From Cryptomeria japonica (taxonomy: Eukaryota; Streptophyta; Pinopsida; Cupressales; Cupressaceae): DNA of 64,000 bases. The stretch covers positions 188,724,169-188,788,168 of the forward strand of contig NC_081413.1 in assembly GCF_030272615.1 (NCBI RefSeq). Direction: 5' to 3'. Position 1 is the first letter of the stretch, and each line of letters opens with the position of its first letter. The notes under the pieces were generated by a model. The model was not told where the DNA came from, searched no databases, and worked only from the letters and a program-made list of their open reading frames with translations. This document shows, in pieces, positions 21,671 through 32,880 of the stretch. Both the position numbers and the translations under genes were made by a program.

Positions 21671-23679
21671 AATGGGAGCCCTCTAAGGCTATGATGAACT
21701 CCCTCCCTCGGAGCCACCTGGCCTCGATGGAATCTGAGCCCCTGAAGGACCCACCCCAGGATCATCCCGCTTGCCCCCTCTATCTGGTGGTGGTGGAGGA
21801 CCCATAACCCCACCGCTAGATGCCTGCCTCCTCCGACTCCCTCTCGTAGCTGTCGCTGTGCGCGACGGTCTATGGAAGCTCCTCACCCGTTGATCTGCTG
21901 GCACTGCATCGTAGTAGAGGTCCCTCCAGTATCCAATCTCCTCTCCTGCCCATAGGACATATGCATAGCCTGCCCCTGTGTCCTCCGCCGCCTGCCTCCC
22001 TGCCCTCAGCGCTGTCTCAGCCTCTGTGTAGCGCTGAATCGCCTGATCTCTCTCCCACTCAGTATCCCTGAGCCTCGTCCTGAGTCGGTCTCTCTCCCTC
22101 TCCAACTCCTGTATCTCATCTGCCTGACCCTGGCAGATCTCCCTGAGCTCAATCAGCTCATCCTCCTCTGGATCCCCACCCTCTGCCTTGGCCTGTGGCT
22201 CTCCCTCTGCAGGTGCTTGCCCCTGTATCGGTACCTGTACTGGTGCCTATACAGGTACCTGTCTCTGTGCGTGCCTTTGTCCCTGCACCTGTCCCTGTCC
22301 CTGTCTCTGCCTGGGATCCTGTGCTGCTGGTACTTGTAGGGGTAATCCACCGCGACCCCTCACCACCCGAGCCTGCTGCTCCTCTCCACCCTCTCTCCGA
22401 GGTGCAACTCTCCTCTCTCCCACTACTCCCCTCCGCCTCCGTCGGCCTCTACCCCCATCACCTCCGCCATCATCATCATCATCTCCTCCTCCATCTCCAT
22501 CCAATAGCTCCCTTGGATCTGTCAGTCGTGGAAATGGATGCTCTGCCCAATATGCTGAATACTCAGCATCCATCCCAGCATCGTCGACCTCTGGCCACAT
22601 GTCCCATGGTAGAGGTATCATCTCTATCAGCTGTGTCATTGCCTGATCATACGACAGTAGCGGCCCAAACTGTGCCTGATCCCTGACTGTACGGGCATAC
22701 ATACCCGAGCCTCATGGCATCCTCTGAATCCGGCCAAACTGTCGGCCAACCCTGTCCACAAGCTGCCTCTTTAACACATAGGGTGTCCGCCCAATCAGAT
22801 ACCTGCTCCGGAAGGTGTATGGCAACTCCACTGCGTCATCCTCCCACTCCTCGCATCCTAGATACGGTCTCCAGATGATTACATCAATATCATCCAGCAC
22901 TCGCCGCCAATGCTCTAACCTGCCAATCCACGACTGTGAGGTGATCATGTCGTACAAATGAACAAAGCTGCGTCCATGTCCCCTGCCTCGGAAGTGTATC
23001 GGCCTCGTCACTGGCAGATGCTCATAGGCCCAAACCTGCAGTAGTGTCACCCCACAGCCCAATCCAACTGACCCATGGTATACAAACTGGTGAAGCTCAT
23101 AATATAAGTGGGCCAACACACATGGTCCCCAAGCATATCTGGTGTGCTGCGTCACCAGTGTCTCCAATGCTCCGCCCCAGCCCACTGTCAATCCCCATGT
23201 CGCCCTATCCGGACACAAGAACCCACTAATCACTCCTCCAATCACAGCTGGCAATGCTAACCCTGTGGCTGTCATGGTGTCCCATGCCACATGACCAGCC
23301 CTCATCTCTAGGCCGGGATCCTGAAACACCCGTCTCAATGCCTCTCTGTCACCATCTCGATCATATGGAATCAAGTCTCCATCAATCGGTATATGCAGAA
23401 TCCTGTAGACATCCTCAAGGGTGACTGTCATCTCACCCATCGGCAAATGGAAAGTGCATGTCTCAGAATGCCATCTCTCGGCAAGTGTAGTCAACAGTCC
23501 CATGTTTGCCCGAAACTCAGGCACATACAGAATATGTCTCAAACCCATAGCCTCAATAGCAGCTCTATCCTCGAAGGTCATCTCAAGTCGCAATCTCTGC
23601 GTCGACGGGAATCTCTCCCGTGACTCTAGCATAGGCAAGTACTCCTGCAGTCAAGCAAATTAATCATGTCAGTCATGGT

Positions 23680-23960
23680 GGCATTCACTGTTCATCACAA
23701 AATGCTACTCTTTTATCTAAATGCATATGGTTATCTATCCTAGTGACACTCACTGTTCATCACAAAGTGTTACTTCTATTCTAGTAGTACTCCCTGTTCA
23801 TCACAAAGTACTACGTGTGTGACACTCACTGTTCATCACAAAGTGTTACTCACATTTTGCACTCCCTGTTCATCACAAAGTGCTGCTCATACTTTGGGGT
23901 ACTCCCTGTTCATCACAAAGTACTCTATCTTGGTACTCACTGTTCATCACAAAGTGCCTT
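23680..23960 (-). repeat. Covarying hairpin array in PMD intron (element C)
   Basis: Seven units. Each has the constant loop text CTGTTCATCACAA and 5-8 bp arms. Arm pairs read on the plus strand: GTGGCATT/AATGCTAC, GTGACACT/AGTGTTAC (twice), GTAGTACT/AGTACTAC, GCACT/AGTGC, GTACT/AGTAC, GGTACT/AGTGCC. Changes in one arm are matched by the other or leave a G-T pair. It begins about 30 bases inside the intron from its 3' splice site. Confidence 0.88.
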
Positions 23961-24084
23961 GATCTATCCTAGTCTTCCTAGAGGACCTGCTTGAGTGTAT
24001 CCTCTCAGTAGCTTATCCAATCGACAGCGTATGTTCATCACAGAACTGCCGATTTGACCTAGAAGACCAAACTTGCATTTTTTA

Positions 24085-24345
24085 ACACAAACGCGCCTAC
24101 AGACTGCACAAGCGCGCCTGAAAAACACAGACGTGCCTGTATGACATAGACGTGCCTAGGCGGTGCATAAACGCGACTATACTACGTAGACGCCCCTGCA
24201 CATCACAAACGCCTCTGCATGACGTAAACGCGCCCACATTTGACATAGACGCGGTTCCAGACACAGACGTGCCTGGCACCGACACAGACGCGCCTGTCGG
24301 ACACAGACGCGCCTGGCACTGACGCAGACGCGGTTACACGTTTTC
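24085..24345 (-). repeat. GCGTCTGTG minisatellite in PMD intron (element C)
   Basis: About twelve degenerate copies, period near 20 bp, of ACACAGACGCGCCTG on the plus strand (CAGGCGCGTCTGTG on the minus strand). In A the minus-strand version of this word lies upstream of the antisense PMD exon 2 and the plus-strand version lies upstream of gag, at similar distances. Confidence 0.88.
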
Positions 24346-24713
24346 AGACTTTTTTGGTACCCTATTCCTAGGCGCATTTATTGCTTTAACTAGCATGCAT
24401 TAATGACAAAAATACATGCGTCAAAATACGAGGAGGTTTGATGGTACTTACCGGCTCTCCTGCCTCTGCTGGCCTCTGGAATCGGTGAACGCGGTCGAAT
24501 CTGTGAACCAAAGCCATCGCTGCTGACTGCTCTTGCTCTTTTCTCGCTCTGCACTTTGATCTCATGATGGTGTAGATGACAATGAGGATGTCTTTTGCCC
24601 GTGGTCTATCTTATAGCCTACCCTAGCCCTCGCCTTCATTTCCCGAGTCAGTCTTCATTATCCCGTGACTTTGTCACTTTATTCGGTCAATCCATTCTAG
24701 CCTTTCTTTCTTA

Positions 24714-24861
24714 TCGAGAGATTGTCTGCAATCTTTTCAGACATTTTCATCCAATCTCTCGAGGGGGCATATCATTCCCATTCTGGGACAACTCGGTATC
24801 AGTTCATCTTATCTTCTTTGAAACAACGTGACAAGCCGCATTGTCTCAAAGAGGGGCAAAA
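24714..24861 (+). promoter_or_regulatory. 3' hairpins and polypurine tract of C
   Basis: As in A: outer arms at 24714-24724 and 24752-24762, inner GTCTG/CAGAC, then a second hairpin at 24815-24852 (GTGAC/GCCGC in place of GCGAC/GTCGC), with AAAGAGGGGCAAAA running up to the LTR at 24862. Confidence 0.78.
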
Positions 24862-25672
24862 TGTAGACACCTAAAATTGTCATGTCTAATTAAATAAATA
24901 TTTTATTTATTTAATTATCTAAGCCTAATTCTTCTATTAATTAAATAAATATTTATTTATTTAATTAATTCATTTATCCTCTTCTAGCCTTATTTCTCAT
25001 TTAAATAAATACATTTATTTATTTAAATTATCCTTTGCCTAAATTAAATAAATATTTTATTTATTTAATTGATCCTACTTCTTCTATTAATTAAATAAAT
25101 CTTTAATTATTTAATTAATTCATTAGCCTTTTCTACCTATGACACATGTCATTCATCTCTTAATTCATACACTACCTACCCCTTTCATTGTTTTATTATT
25201 TCTTTTACCTACCCTCTAATCATAGCCGACCTCCTTTTACACCTCTCAATCTTATCCCTCCATTTCATATAGTGCCTTCTATATAAGGAGATGCTTCCTT
25301 CATTATCAAACCCTAATCATTCTATGCACCCTAATCATTCATGCTAATGACTCATCCTAATGAATCATCTTAAGGACTTGACTACACTACGATTCTACTT
25401 GCAACCACATTTCGTTCTTTGTTGAGCTCTTGTGCACATAAAATCTGAGAGCAAATATATCAAGCAAGATCAATGGAGATAGGAAGGATGGAGATCAAAA
25501 CCCTATTGGACATGTGATGGTATAATCTTTATGATTTCATGTGATTTGCATTGTCTTAGGTAATCTTCATATGTTATGGTGGATCTTTGTTGTTGTTAGG
25601 CTAGGATTTTGTGGTTGAATTCATTTAGTCTTTCAATATTGTTATTATTGTTATCCATTTTCACCATATACA
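24862..25672 (+). repeat. 3' LTR of element C
   Basis: 811 bp, complete, TGTAGACACCT to ACCATATACA, followed by TTAGT. It is a distinct subfamily from A's LTR, with an extra CCCTAATCATTC-type duplication near 25312-25345. Confidence 0.95.
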
Positions 25673-25677
25673 TTAGT

Positions 25678-27383
25678 AACACTCAAAATTTTATCTTTTT
25701 AAGAGAGGCCTGCCAAGAGACACATCACCCTTGGGAACGACCTCGCGCAGTAAATCCTTCGAGCCGCTATAAAAATCAAGTGAGAGCGAAAGTTGTAGCC
25801 TTGGGTATAGTTGTTCCTACAGTGTAACTAGCCGAAAGGACAAATGGGCCCCACCACCAGTTACAAGGCTCTTAAGTGAGTCACTACAGAATGAACTTAT
25901 GTCCAAAAACATCGAACATGACTAAACACCTTTAAGTAGTAGCCCACCCGTTCTATTGATTGAGGATATTTGCGATATAATTTAGTGCAAGAGCATAGAT
26001 GGTTTTGTTCCCAAGATACTCACCATACATATTTCCTTGAGTAGAAACATAGCTTTTTGAAAAGTCACTTGTGACTTGATAAAAGTGGTGACTCCCCCAT
26101 CATAGGGATCATCTATTTGTTATGCTCGTGCAAGACTTAGTATATCACATCCTTACTTGCCACGACAGGATTCATAAGGTATGTAGTACCAAAGTCGAAG
26201 AAATATCAAGATGTGGGCTAAATTTATCACAACTGGCCATTTGACCTTAGGGATAAAAAGTGTTTGAAGTGTGTTCGTTTTAGTCAAAGACCAAGTACAA
26301 ATTGAGCCGACTTCAGGCTTTGAAAATACACCTTAAAAATACATCTAAAGGAAGGGTCATATACAAGTCCAAGGATTGGGTTGATCTAGACCCATACTCA
26401 TTTGTGCCTTTGGGGGCAACATTCTTGTGTTTGTGTGCTTGCTTTGTTTTCTTGTCAAAGAAAAATCAAAAAATCACTTCCAAAAATAAAGTATTCATCC
26501 AACCAAACACATCAAAAACAAAGTGCAAACAACAAGAGTATCAAAACTTTATGACCATTCTTCACATCTTGCGAAAGAAGAAGCGTCATCAGAATATCAA
26601 CTTGAATAGAAGACCATTAAGCTCAAAGGCTTTGATCAAAAGGAGGAAATTCTTCTATATAAATAGACAAATCTTTGTCTCCCATAGAGTTTTTTTGCGT
26701 CACATGCGCCTCTACCTTCAAGGCAAAACAAACGAATTTGATTCAGAATCATTGAACTGCAGAGCTTTTATGCAATATAGAGCTCTGAGTTATCACAAAA
26801 ACCAAGGAGGTAAGATTAATCCCAGCTTTTTCCCAAACGTCTATATCACATACAACACAGCTCGAGAAATACCACCAACACCCGAAAGAGAAGAGGTAGA
26901 GTTTGTCCCATTTGTGACACAAAGTTTTTATTGAAGTTGAAAACATTTCATCCATTATCTTACTCATACATCATCATTTCATCATCAATCCGTCCCAACT
27001 CTCAAAACATTAAGAGGTTCTTGTCCCAAGTTCTCTTTTAGATATTGCTTGAAATCAAAAACATCACATCACTTTTTAGATTGTTTCTACATCTAGGATA
27101 AGCTCATCCTAAGAGACACATCTATGCAGGTTAAAAATAGTTCATGAGTGAATCCTCTCATTACTAGGTAGTTAAATCTGTAACACATCTCAGATTTCTC
27201 TACACCTTATCACATCAAAACTTATTAAACAAACAAGCAATTCAAAGAAGGAGTTTCGGTTACATCCACCTTAAAAGTGCTAGAGATCCACGTGCAACAC
27301 AATTCACCAACCATAAATCTTTCATTTCATCAAACAACTCATCATAATTTTCACACAACTTCAACAAAAGCTTGTAAAACAAA
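25678..27383 (+). other. Leader of element B, downstream of nested C
   Basis: Non-coding by similarity. It contains one open frame of 211 codons (26302-26934) that begins at TTG rather than ATG, is K/R/N/Q-rich and matches no family I know. Ogre-type Tat elements have an extra ORF upstream of gag, so it may be a remnant of such an ORF or chance. The gag ATG is at 27384. Confidence 0.45.
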
Positions 27384-29147
27384 ATGGCCCAAACCCGATT
27401 ACAATCAGGGCAATGAGAAATAGAAATGGAAGAAGAAGAAGAGGAAAATCTCAATGAGTTTCAAGAAGCACTTGGAGGAAATGCGAATGAGGAAAACCCA
27501 AGTACTCCTACTCCTGCAACAATAGAAAGGGCCCAGCATAACCCTCTCTTTAACAGACTTTTTGACGAAATACTCAGGAGCAATGCGGATGCTCACTTCT
27601 TAAAGCTCGCTCAAGAAGGAGCAAAACTCCCCTCTGACTTTGATCTTGCCCAATTAAGACAAGCATTAGAAAGACAAAGTCGCCATGAAGAGGAAAGAGG
27701 TAGAGATCCCATCAGATATAACATTCCTCGAGGTAACCCACCACCTCCTCCTCCAAATGAAATGGAGATGTTGCGGCAACAAGTCGAGAATCTCACCCAA
27801 CAACTTCATAGTGGTGTCAAAACTAACCAATTCTCACTCAATGACATCTGTCCCTATCCTTTTGATAGGAATCTTTATATGCCACCCTTTCCACGAGGAT
27901 TCGAAACACCCAAATTCGAAAAATATAGAGGAAAGGGAGATCCTCATGATCATGTTAGAGAATTTCATTCTGCTTGTCTCGAAGTAGCATACGAAGACAC
28001 ATACCTAATGCGCCTTTTTCCCCAAAGCTTGGGAGGAACAACCACATCATGGTTTTCCCGACTATCAGGTGGCATTAGAAAATTTGAGGAACTTATCTAG
28101 AAATTCCTCGCTCATTACTCTCATAACATTGAACGCGACATCACCATGGCTGATCTGTGCAACACTAAACAAAAACCAGGTGAACTATTCTCAGTATTCC
28201 TGCAACGATGGCGCCAAATGTCTAGCAGACATTCTCTTCAGTTACCTGAATGAGAACTAGTGGAAATATTCATTTCCAACTTAAACGAAGAAATGGAATT
28301 TCACCTGGATGTCAAAGACACAAACTCTTTTAATGATATGATCACCAAGGGTTTGAAATGTGAATGGGCACTTATCAAGAAGGGACTCATCAAAATCTAT
28401 AATGAACCAAAGGATGGTCCTCGCCCATGCTTCAATAGTGATAAACCAAGCTTCTGGAACAAAAACAAGAATATCATCAACGATGGGGTTGTGGATGCTA
28501 GGACTATACAAACTGCACAACCTGTGGTTCGGTTTGCAGGATAGAATCCTCCACCTCAGAATAACACAAATGTTCCTTCCAGTCAAAGTTGCATCACGTC
28601 TCATGATGAACCAAGACCTCGTCAGCAAAAACAAAAACGCACATACACTCCCTTAGGGGAACCCATTGAAACAATATTGCGACAACTCATTTCTCAAAAT
28701 TTGGTCACCCTACCAAAAACATCAAACTATGAACCTTAGGTCAAACCTGCATGGTGGAGAGATACTAAACACTGTGATTTCCACCAAGGAAGAGGACACA
28801 AGACAAGTAATTGTCACCGATTGAAAGATCTCATTCAGGATCTTATTGATCGAGGAGAAATTGAAATAGGACATGACCCAAAAACAACAAATAATGATCA
28901 TTTGATGTTCGAAAATGCACTTCCATCACAAGATCAAAGGGGTCCTTCCACTTCTAGGCGAGGCACTGATACCATAGATTATACATAGGCTACGTATAAT
29001 TATACTGTAAATCACCTGTCTGATGCCAGTGAACAAGTTGCAGCTATAAACTTCAAAAATCCCAACTCAAATTGCAATGTTGTTACACGTCATGGCAAGG
29101 TCACCATAAAGGCAGCTCCACAAGACACCACCTCCATCCCAAAGTAG
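27384..29147 (+). pseudogene. gag: Element B gag
   Basis: Starts ATG 27384 (MAQTRLQSG). Conserved blocks parallel those of A: CPYPFDRNLYMPPFP, KYRGKGDPHDHVREF, MRLFPQSLGG, SFWNKNKNIINDGVVDA. The variant finger C-x2-H-x4-H-x4-C is at 28773-28814. In-frame stops occur at 27414, 28098, 28251, 28542, about 28737, about 28986 and about 29145, most one C-to-T step from Arg or Gln codons. There is no frameshift: the frame continues into protease, so gag-pol was probably one polyprotein. Confidence 0.92.
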
Positions 29148-30005
29148 TACAATCTTGTGGAACAATTAGACAAAACGCCTGCACTTATATCCATTTTAGA
29201 ACTATTGCGCCTATCACCATCCCATAAAATTATCTTGGATCAAGCACTCCAAGAGGTGTCAGTCCCTGCAAACCTGAATACAGACCAATTTCAAGCCATG
29301 GTTGGAAGTCTAAAGTCATCACCTTGTCTCACTTTTTTTGAAAGTGACAACTCTTCCTTCCAACAACCTCATAACGCTTCGCTACACATTGAAGGCTTTA
29401 TCAACTAGCATAGGATCAAGCGAGTCTTGATCGATAATGGAGCAGGCCTGAATATTTGTACACTATAGTTGGTCACAGCATTGGGATATGCAATAGAATC
29501 AGTGGATCCCTGTAAGAAGATCACAATCAAAGCCTATGACGATGTAGAGCGTTCCTCCAAAGGAGCTGTGGTACTACCAATCCGAGTGGGCCCTGTGGTA
29601 AAACACATCATCTGTCAAGTTCTGGACCTTCCTCTGCCATACAATCTATTGTTAGGAAGACCTTGGATACATGCCATGCAAGTCGTTCCATCTACCTACC
29701 ATCAATGTATCAAGTTCCCACATAACGGTGTAGAGATCACAATCCTGGGCGATGCAAATCCCTTTGCGTATTGCCATAATATCAGCCATCAACCAGAGAT
29801 TACCATTCCTAATAATAGAGAAGCCATTTCTTCCACATCATATATAAGTCTCACCTCTCTTACCAGTTCGAACACCACTATACCCAAGCAAGAAAAGCTT
29901 AAAATGAAAATAGCAGAGGAAGGTCCTGGGGAATACAACTTGAGTCAACTCTTTTGTGTAGGACAAATGCCCATTTCTCCTAGAACACATGGTAAACCAC
30001 AATAG
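29148..30005 (+). pseudogene. pol: Element B protease
   Basis: Retropepsin that would mature the polyprotein. VLIDNGAGLNICTL (about 29424-29465) holds the active-site Asp in D-N-G, compared with D-G-G in A and D-S/T-G in most families. LLGRPW at about 29650 is the second conserved block. It is preceded by the same LDKTPALISILELL spacer as A (LGKTPALISILELL). Stops at about 29406 and 29466 flank the active site, and a third closes the segment near 30003. Confidence 0.9.
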
Positions 30006-30851
30006 TTACTCCAGTAACCACTGATCATGCCAGCATGTGCTTTGACACCTTTCATCCCTAGAAAGAGTCAAGAAGAAGAAACCCAAGATGAGGACTTAGT
30101 GGAATGGATCTATAAAGATCCCATCACCACTGATATACCAAAAGTTAAACTTCCTACAGATCAGTATGGCAAAGGTCTCCTCATTATGCAAAGAATGGGG
30201 TATGATGGTCAGAGTGCTTTGGGATATTGCAAACAAGGACGACATGAACCTCTGCTGCCAGAATTAAAGCCCAAAGGTAATACAGGCCTAGGCTTTGAAA
30301 AAGAGATCTTTCCTAAACTCAAATTCAAAGGAAAACCCAGCAAACCATTATGTCAGCCTACTGCAAAAAGGACACCTTTCATTATTAAAGCAGCATCAAG
30401 CACCATCCCAACTGCCCCACCGAGGCTCAAAATCCCAACACAACCATCACCAATACCATTCATCCCACCAAGCGAACCAGTAGTCCCATCAACAAAACCA
30501 TTAGCAGCAGCAACTGTATTAGAACTCGCAACAACATCTATGGCACCAGCAATTCCAGCAGAAGCAACTGAGTCAACACTATCGGTACTCCCCGTACCAG
30601 ATCCTTTAATCCCCATCGACCTTCCCGCAGTGCCGATCATTTCATCTACAAAGGTACATCAACCAATCACACCTGTAGTATTTAACTCCAAAGACATCCC
30701 AGTATGGTATAGTAATCGGATGCTGGAAAGTGACTCAGAGACCGACTCACATGAGTGGGAATTTGATTCTGTACAGCTTAACACTTCAGATGAGGAAGAC
30801 ACATCACTACCTCCACCACGCAAAGACATCCCTATTTACGGAGAAGCATAG
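30006..30851 (+). pseudogene. pol: Element B G-patch domain and proline/threonine-rich linker
   Basis: An open stretch of 274 codons from 30027. Residues 48-90 (30168-30296) form a G-patch-like motif: GKGLLIMQRMGYDGQSALGY then GNTGLGFEKE, the glycine spacing typical of RNA-binding G-patch domains that engage DEAH helicases. The rest is P/A/T/S-rich and ends in an acidic stretch (SDSETDSHEWEFD). A G-patch after the protease is known in betaretroviruses; here it sits between protease and RT. It continues the gag-protease frame. Confidence 0.78.
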
Positions 30852-31375
30852 ATAAAGACTTCTTGGGTTCCTGAGATGGAAACATCTTCCACAGACCTTA
30901 CGTCTCATCCTACGCCTGATTCTGACAGGGAGAGTACCATTAACGCCTTCACCATAACATCTTAACCCTCACTGATACATCTAACGCACTTAACCTAATC
31001 GATGAAGTAATGCCCATTATCCACCCTGAAATCATTGAATGGAACCAACCAAATCCCCCATGTCTTGACTTCTTCCAAAACGATGAGGCCATCATTGACT
31101 TTTTGGAATTAAGGGATAACCTACCAAGCGGGGATCATAAAGCTGGATTCGCCATTGAACTTAATAGCGCAACATACTTCGGGGTGGATGCCAAACCTTT
31201 CAGCTGCAAAAATATAACAATAAAACATGGGTCTTCCAGTGAAAACCACACTGTGGCACTGTTTGATCCGACAAAAGTAAAAAGAAAGAGCATATCCAAC
31301 GGTGAAAACCTCTCTGAGGTGCCTGAGGATGAAGGGTTTGACATTCTCCCTGCTAATGCACAATAGGAACGATCA
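30852..31375 (+). pseudogene. pol: Element B linker upstream of RT
   Basis: After a stop at 30849 and a frameshift near 30960, a different frame is open from about 30970 to 31366 (ALNLIDEVMPIIHP... to FDILPANAQ). No domain recognised. A GGTGAAAA hairpin module lies within it at 31301-31323, with stem CCTC/GAGG. One stop (31364-31366) separates it from the RT frame. Confidence 0.7.
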
Positions 31376-32330
31376 ATGATTCTCATTGAGGAAATCAAAG
31401 AATACAATGTGGGGACTCCTGAAAATCCTCACCTCATACATCTGGCATCTCTTCTCACTCTAGAGGAACAACCTAAATTTATAGAGTTCTTTCAAAAGCG
31501 TCAGATCAACTTTGCATGGTCATATGCAGACATGCCTGGGCTTGATCTTGATTTAGTCATGCATCACCTCACCATCGCAGAAGGAGCCAAACTTGTCAAG
31601 CAGAAGCTTCGTAAGATGCATCCTCAAATTGTAGTACTAGTCAAAACAGAACTCAAGAAACTCCTAGATGTTGGTTTCATTAGACCAATTGATTATGCAG
31701 ATTGGATATCCAACATTGTGCTTGTCAGCAAACCAAAAGGGGGCATCTGCATTTGTACTGACTTCAAAGATCTAAATAAGGCATGTCCTAAGGATGACTT
31801 CCCCCTACCAAATATCGACATCATAGTGGATCTGACAGCAGGACATGCCATGCTTTCACTCATGGATGGCTTTTCAGGATACAATCAAATAAAGATCGCA
31901 CCAGAGGACCAACATAAGACAACCTTCACATGTCCATGGGGCACATATTGCTGGAATGTAATGCCTTTCGGTCTAAAGAATGCAGGAGCGACCTATCAAC
32001 GAGCAATGACCACCATCTTCCATCACATGATGCATACTATGATGGAAGATTATGTGGATGACTTACTAGCAAAATCACTCACCAGAGAAGGGCATCTCCA
32101 CATCTTAGATAAAATCTTTGATACAATACCATGTTCAACTCAACCCAAAGAAATGTGTCTTTGGAATAACCTCCGGGAAGCTTCTAGGATACATTGTCTC
32201 AAGCAAAGGTATTGAGGTCGACCCAGCAAAGGTAAAAGCAATCATGGACATGCCACCACCAAAGAATATCAGTCAGCTAAGGACATTACAAGGGCGGCTT
32301 CAATCCATCTGAAGATTCATTGCACAGTTG
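31376..32330 (+). pseudogene. pol: Element B reverse transcriptase
   Basis: RNA-dependent DNA polymerase of the element. Blocks in order: FAWSYADMPGLD, KLVKQKLRKMHP, DFKDLNKACPKDDFPLP, DGFSGYNQIKIAPED, MPFGLKNAGATYQRAM and the catalytic YVDDLL (YVDD at 32051-32062). These are typical of the Tat/Athila branch. A frameshift near 32110 moves the frame; thumb sequences follow (PKKCVFGITSGKLLGYIVS), and a TGA near 32313 ends the clean stretch. Confidence 0.93.
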
Positions 32331-32880
32331 GCAGATAAATGTCACCCATTCACACACCTGCTACATAAGAACATCCGCTTTCAGTGGGATGCCAGATGTC
32401 AACAAGCATTTCAGACGCTTAAAGACTATCTCATGAATCCACCATTATTGATGCCACCAAATCCAAGTAGACCATTGTTACTCTATATCTCAGCAACAAG
32501 TACAGCATTGGGTGTACTACTGGCACAACATAATGCAGAAGGAAAAGAGTGTGTTGTTTACTACATCTCTCGCACACTGGTGGGATATGAACTCAATTAC
32601 ACGCCTATTGAGCGAGCTTGCCTAGCAGTAATCTTAGCAGCCACTAAACTAAGGCACTATCTTTTAACACCCAAAGTACAACTCATTGCAAAGATTGATC
32701 CACTCAAGTATTTACTCAGCAAAGCAACATTGACAGGTCGCTTGGCCAAATGGGTGATGATTCTAAGTGAGTTTGACATCGAGTATGTAGATCGTAAAGC
32801 TATCAAAGGTCAAGTTATTGCGGATCAGTTGGTCGATGCGCCTCTCATAGGCAATCATCCTCTCATTTCCAATTTTCCAG
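32331..32880 (+). pseudogene. pol: Element B first RNase H (connection-like)
   Basis: Matches the original Ty3-type RNase H: FQWDARCQQAFQTLK, LLLYISATSTALGVLLAQ, VVYYISRTLVGYELNY, IERACLAVILAATKLRHY. The catalytic Asp expected at the first strand (D-A-S in active enzymes) is replaced by Ser-Ala-Thr. Tat elements are known to have lost catalysis here and to carry a second RNase H; this copy fits. Open frame without stops. Confidence 0.85.

Larger units (their letters stand above)
21689..24517 (-). pseudogene. Antisense, intron-containing PMD (plant mobile domain) gene of element C
   Basis: A cargo gene transcribed against the element. Exon 1: 24517-24452, 22 codons (MALVHRFDRVHRFQ...AEAGEP), donor GTAAGT. 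Intron: 24451-23645, 807 nt, acceptor CTGCAG. Exon 2: 23644-21689, 652 codons in one frame, joined in phase 0. Residues about 1-310 of exon 2 are the PMD domain: FHLPMGEMTVTLEDVYRI, a WGLTVGWGGALETLV block, and YEHLPVTRP. The C-terminal part has a D/G/R-rich stretch, a Q/V/P-rich stretch, a predicted coiled coil (ELERERDRLRTRLRDTEW) and a P/G/S-rich end. Only two stops interrupt it: TGA at 22712-22714 and TAG at 22247-22249, both explicable by C-to-T change of CGA and CAG. PMD proteins are nuclear silencing-related factors in Arabidopsis; the role in an element is unknown. Confidence 0.88.
19226..25672 (+). mobile_element. Element C: deleted relative of A carrying an antisense PMD gene, nested in B
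   Basis: LTRs of A's family (about 800 bp) and target duplication TTAGT (19221-19225 and 25673-25677) place it in the leader of B. The 5' LTR runs straight into sequence equivalent to A position 10231, so the last 18-19 bases of the LTR, the primer site, leader, gag and pol are all gone. What remains is the post-pol structured region, the antisense PMD gene and the 3' end. The LTR pair differs at about seven places by eye. Because it has a clean target duplication but no primer site, the deletion probably followed insertion. Confidence 0.93.

Noticed and set aside
22188-22686. Plus-strand frames of 152-163 codons rich in Pro, Ser and Cys
   Set aside because: They are shadows of the low-complexity C-terminal part of the antisense PMD gene.
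24595-24831. 78-codon plus-strand frame before the 3' LTR of C (and 13009-13305 in A)
   Set aside because: It overlaps the hairpins and polypurine region; similarity between A, B and C is better explained by the conserved structures.
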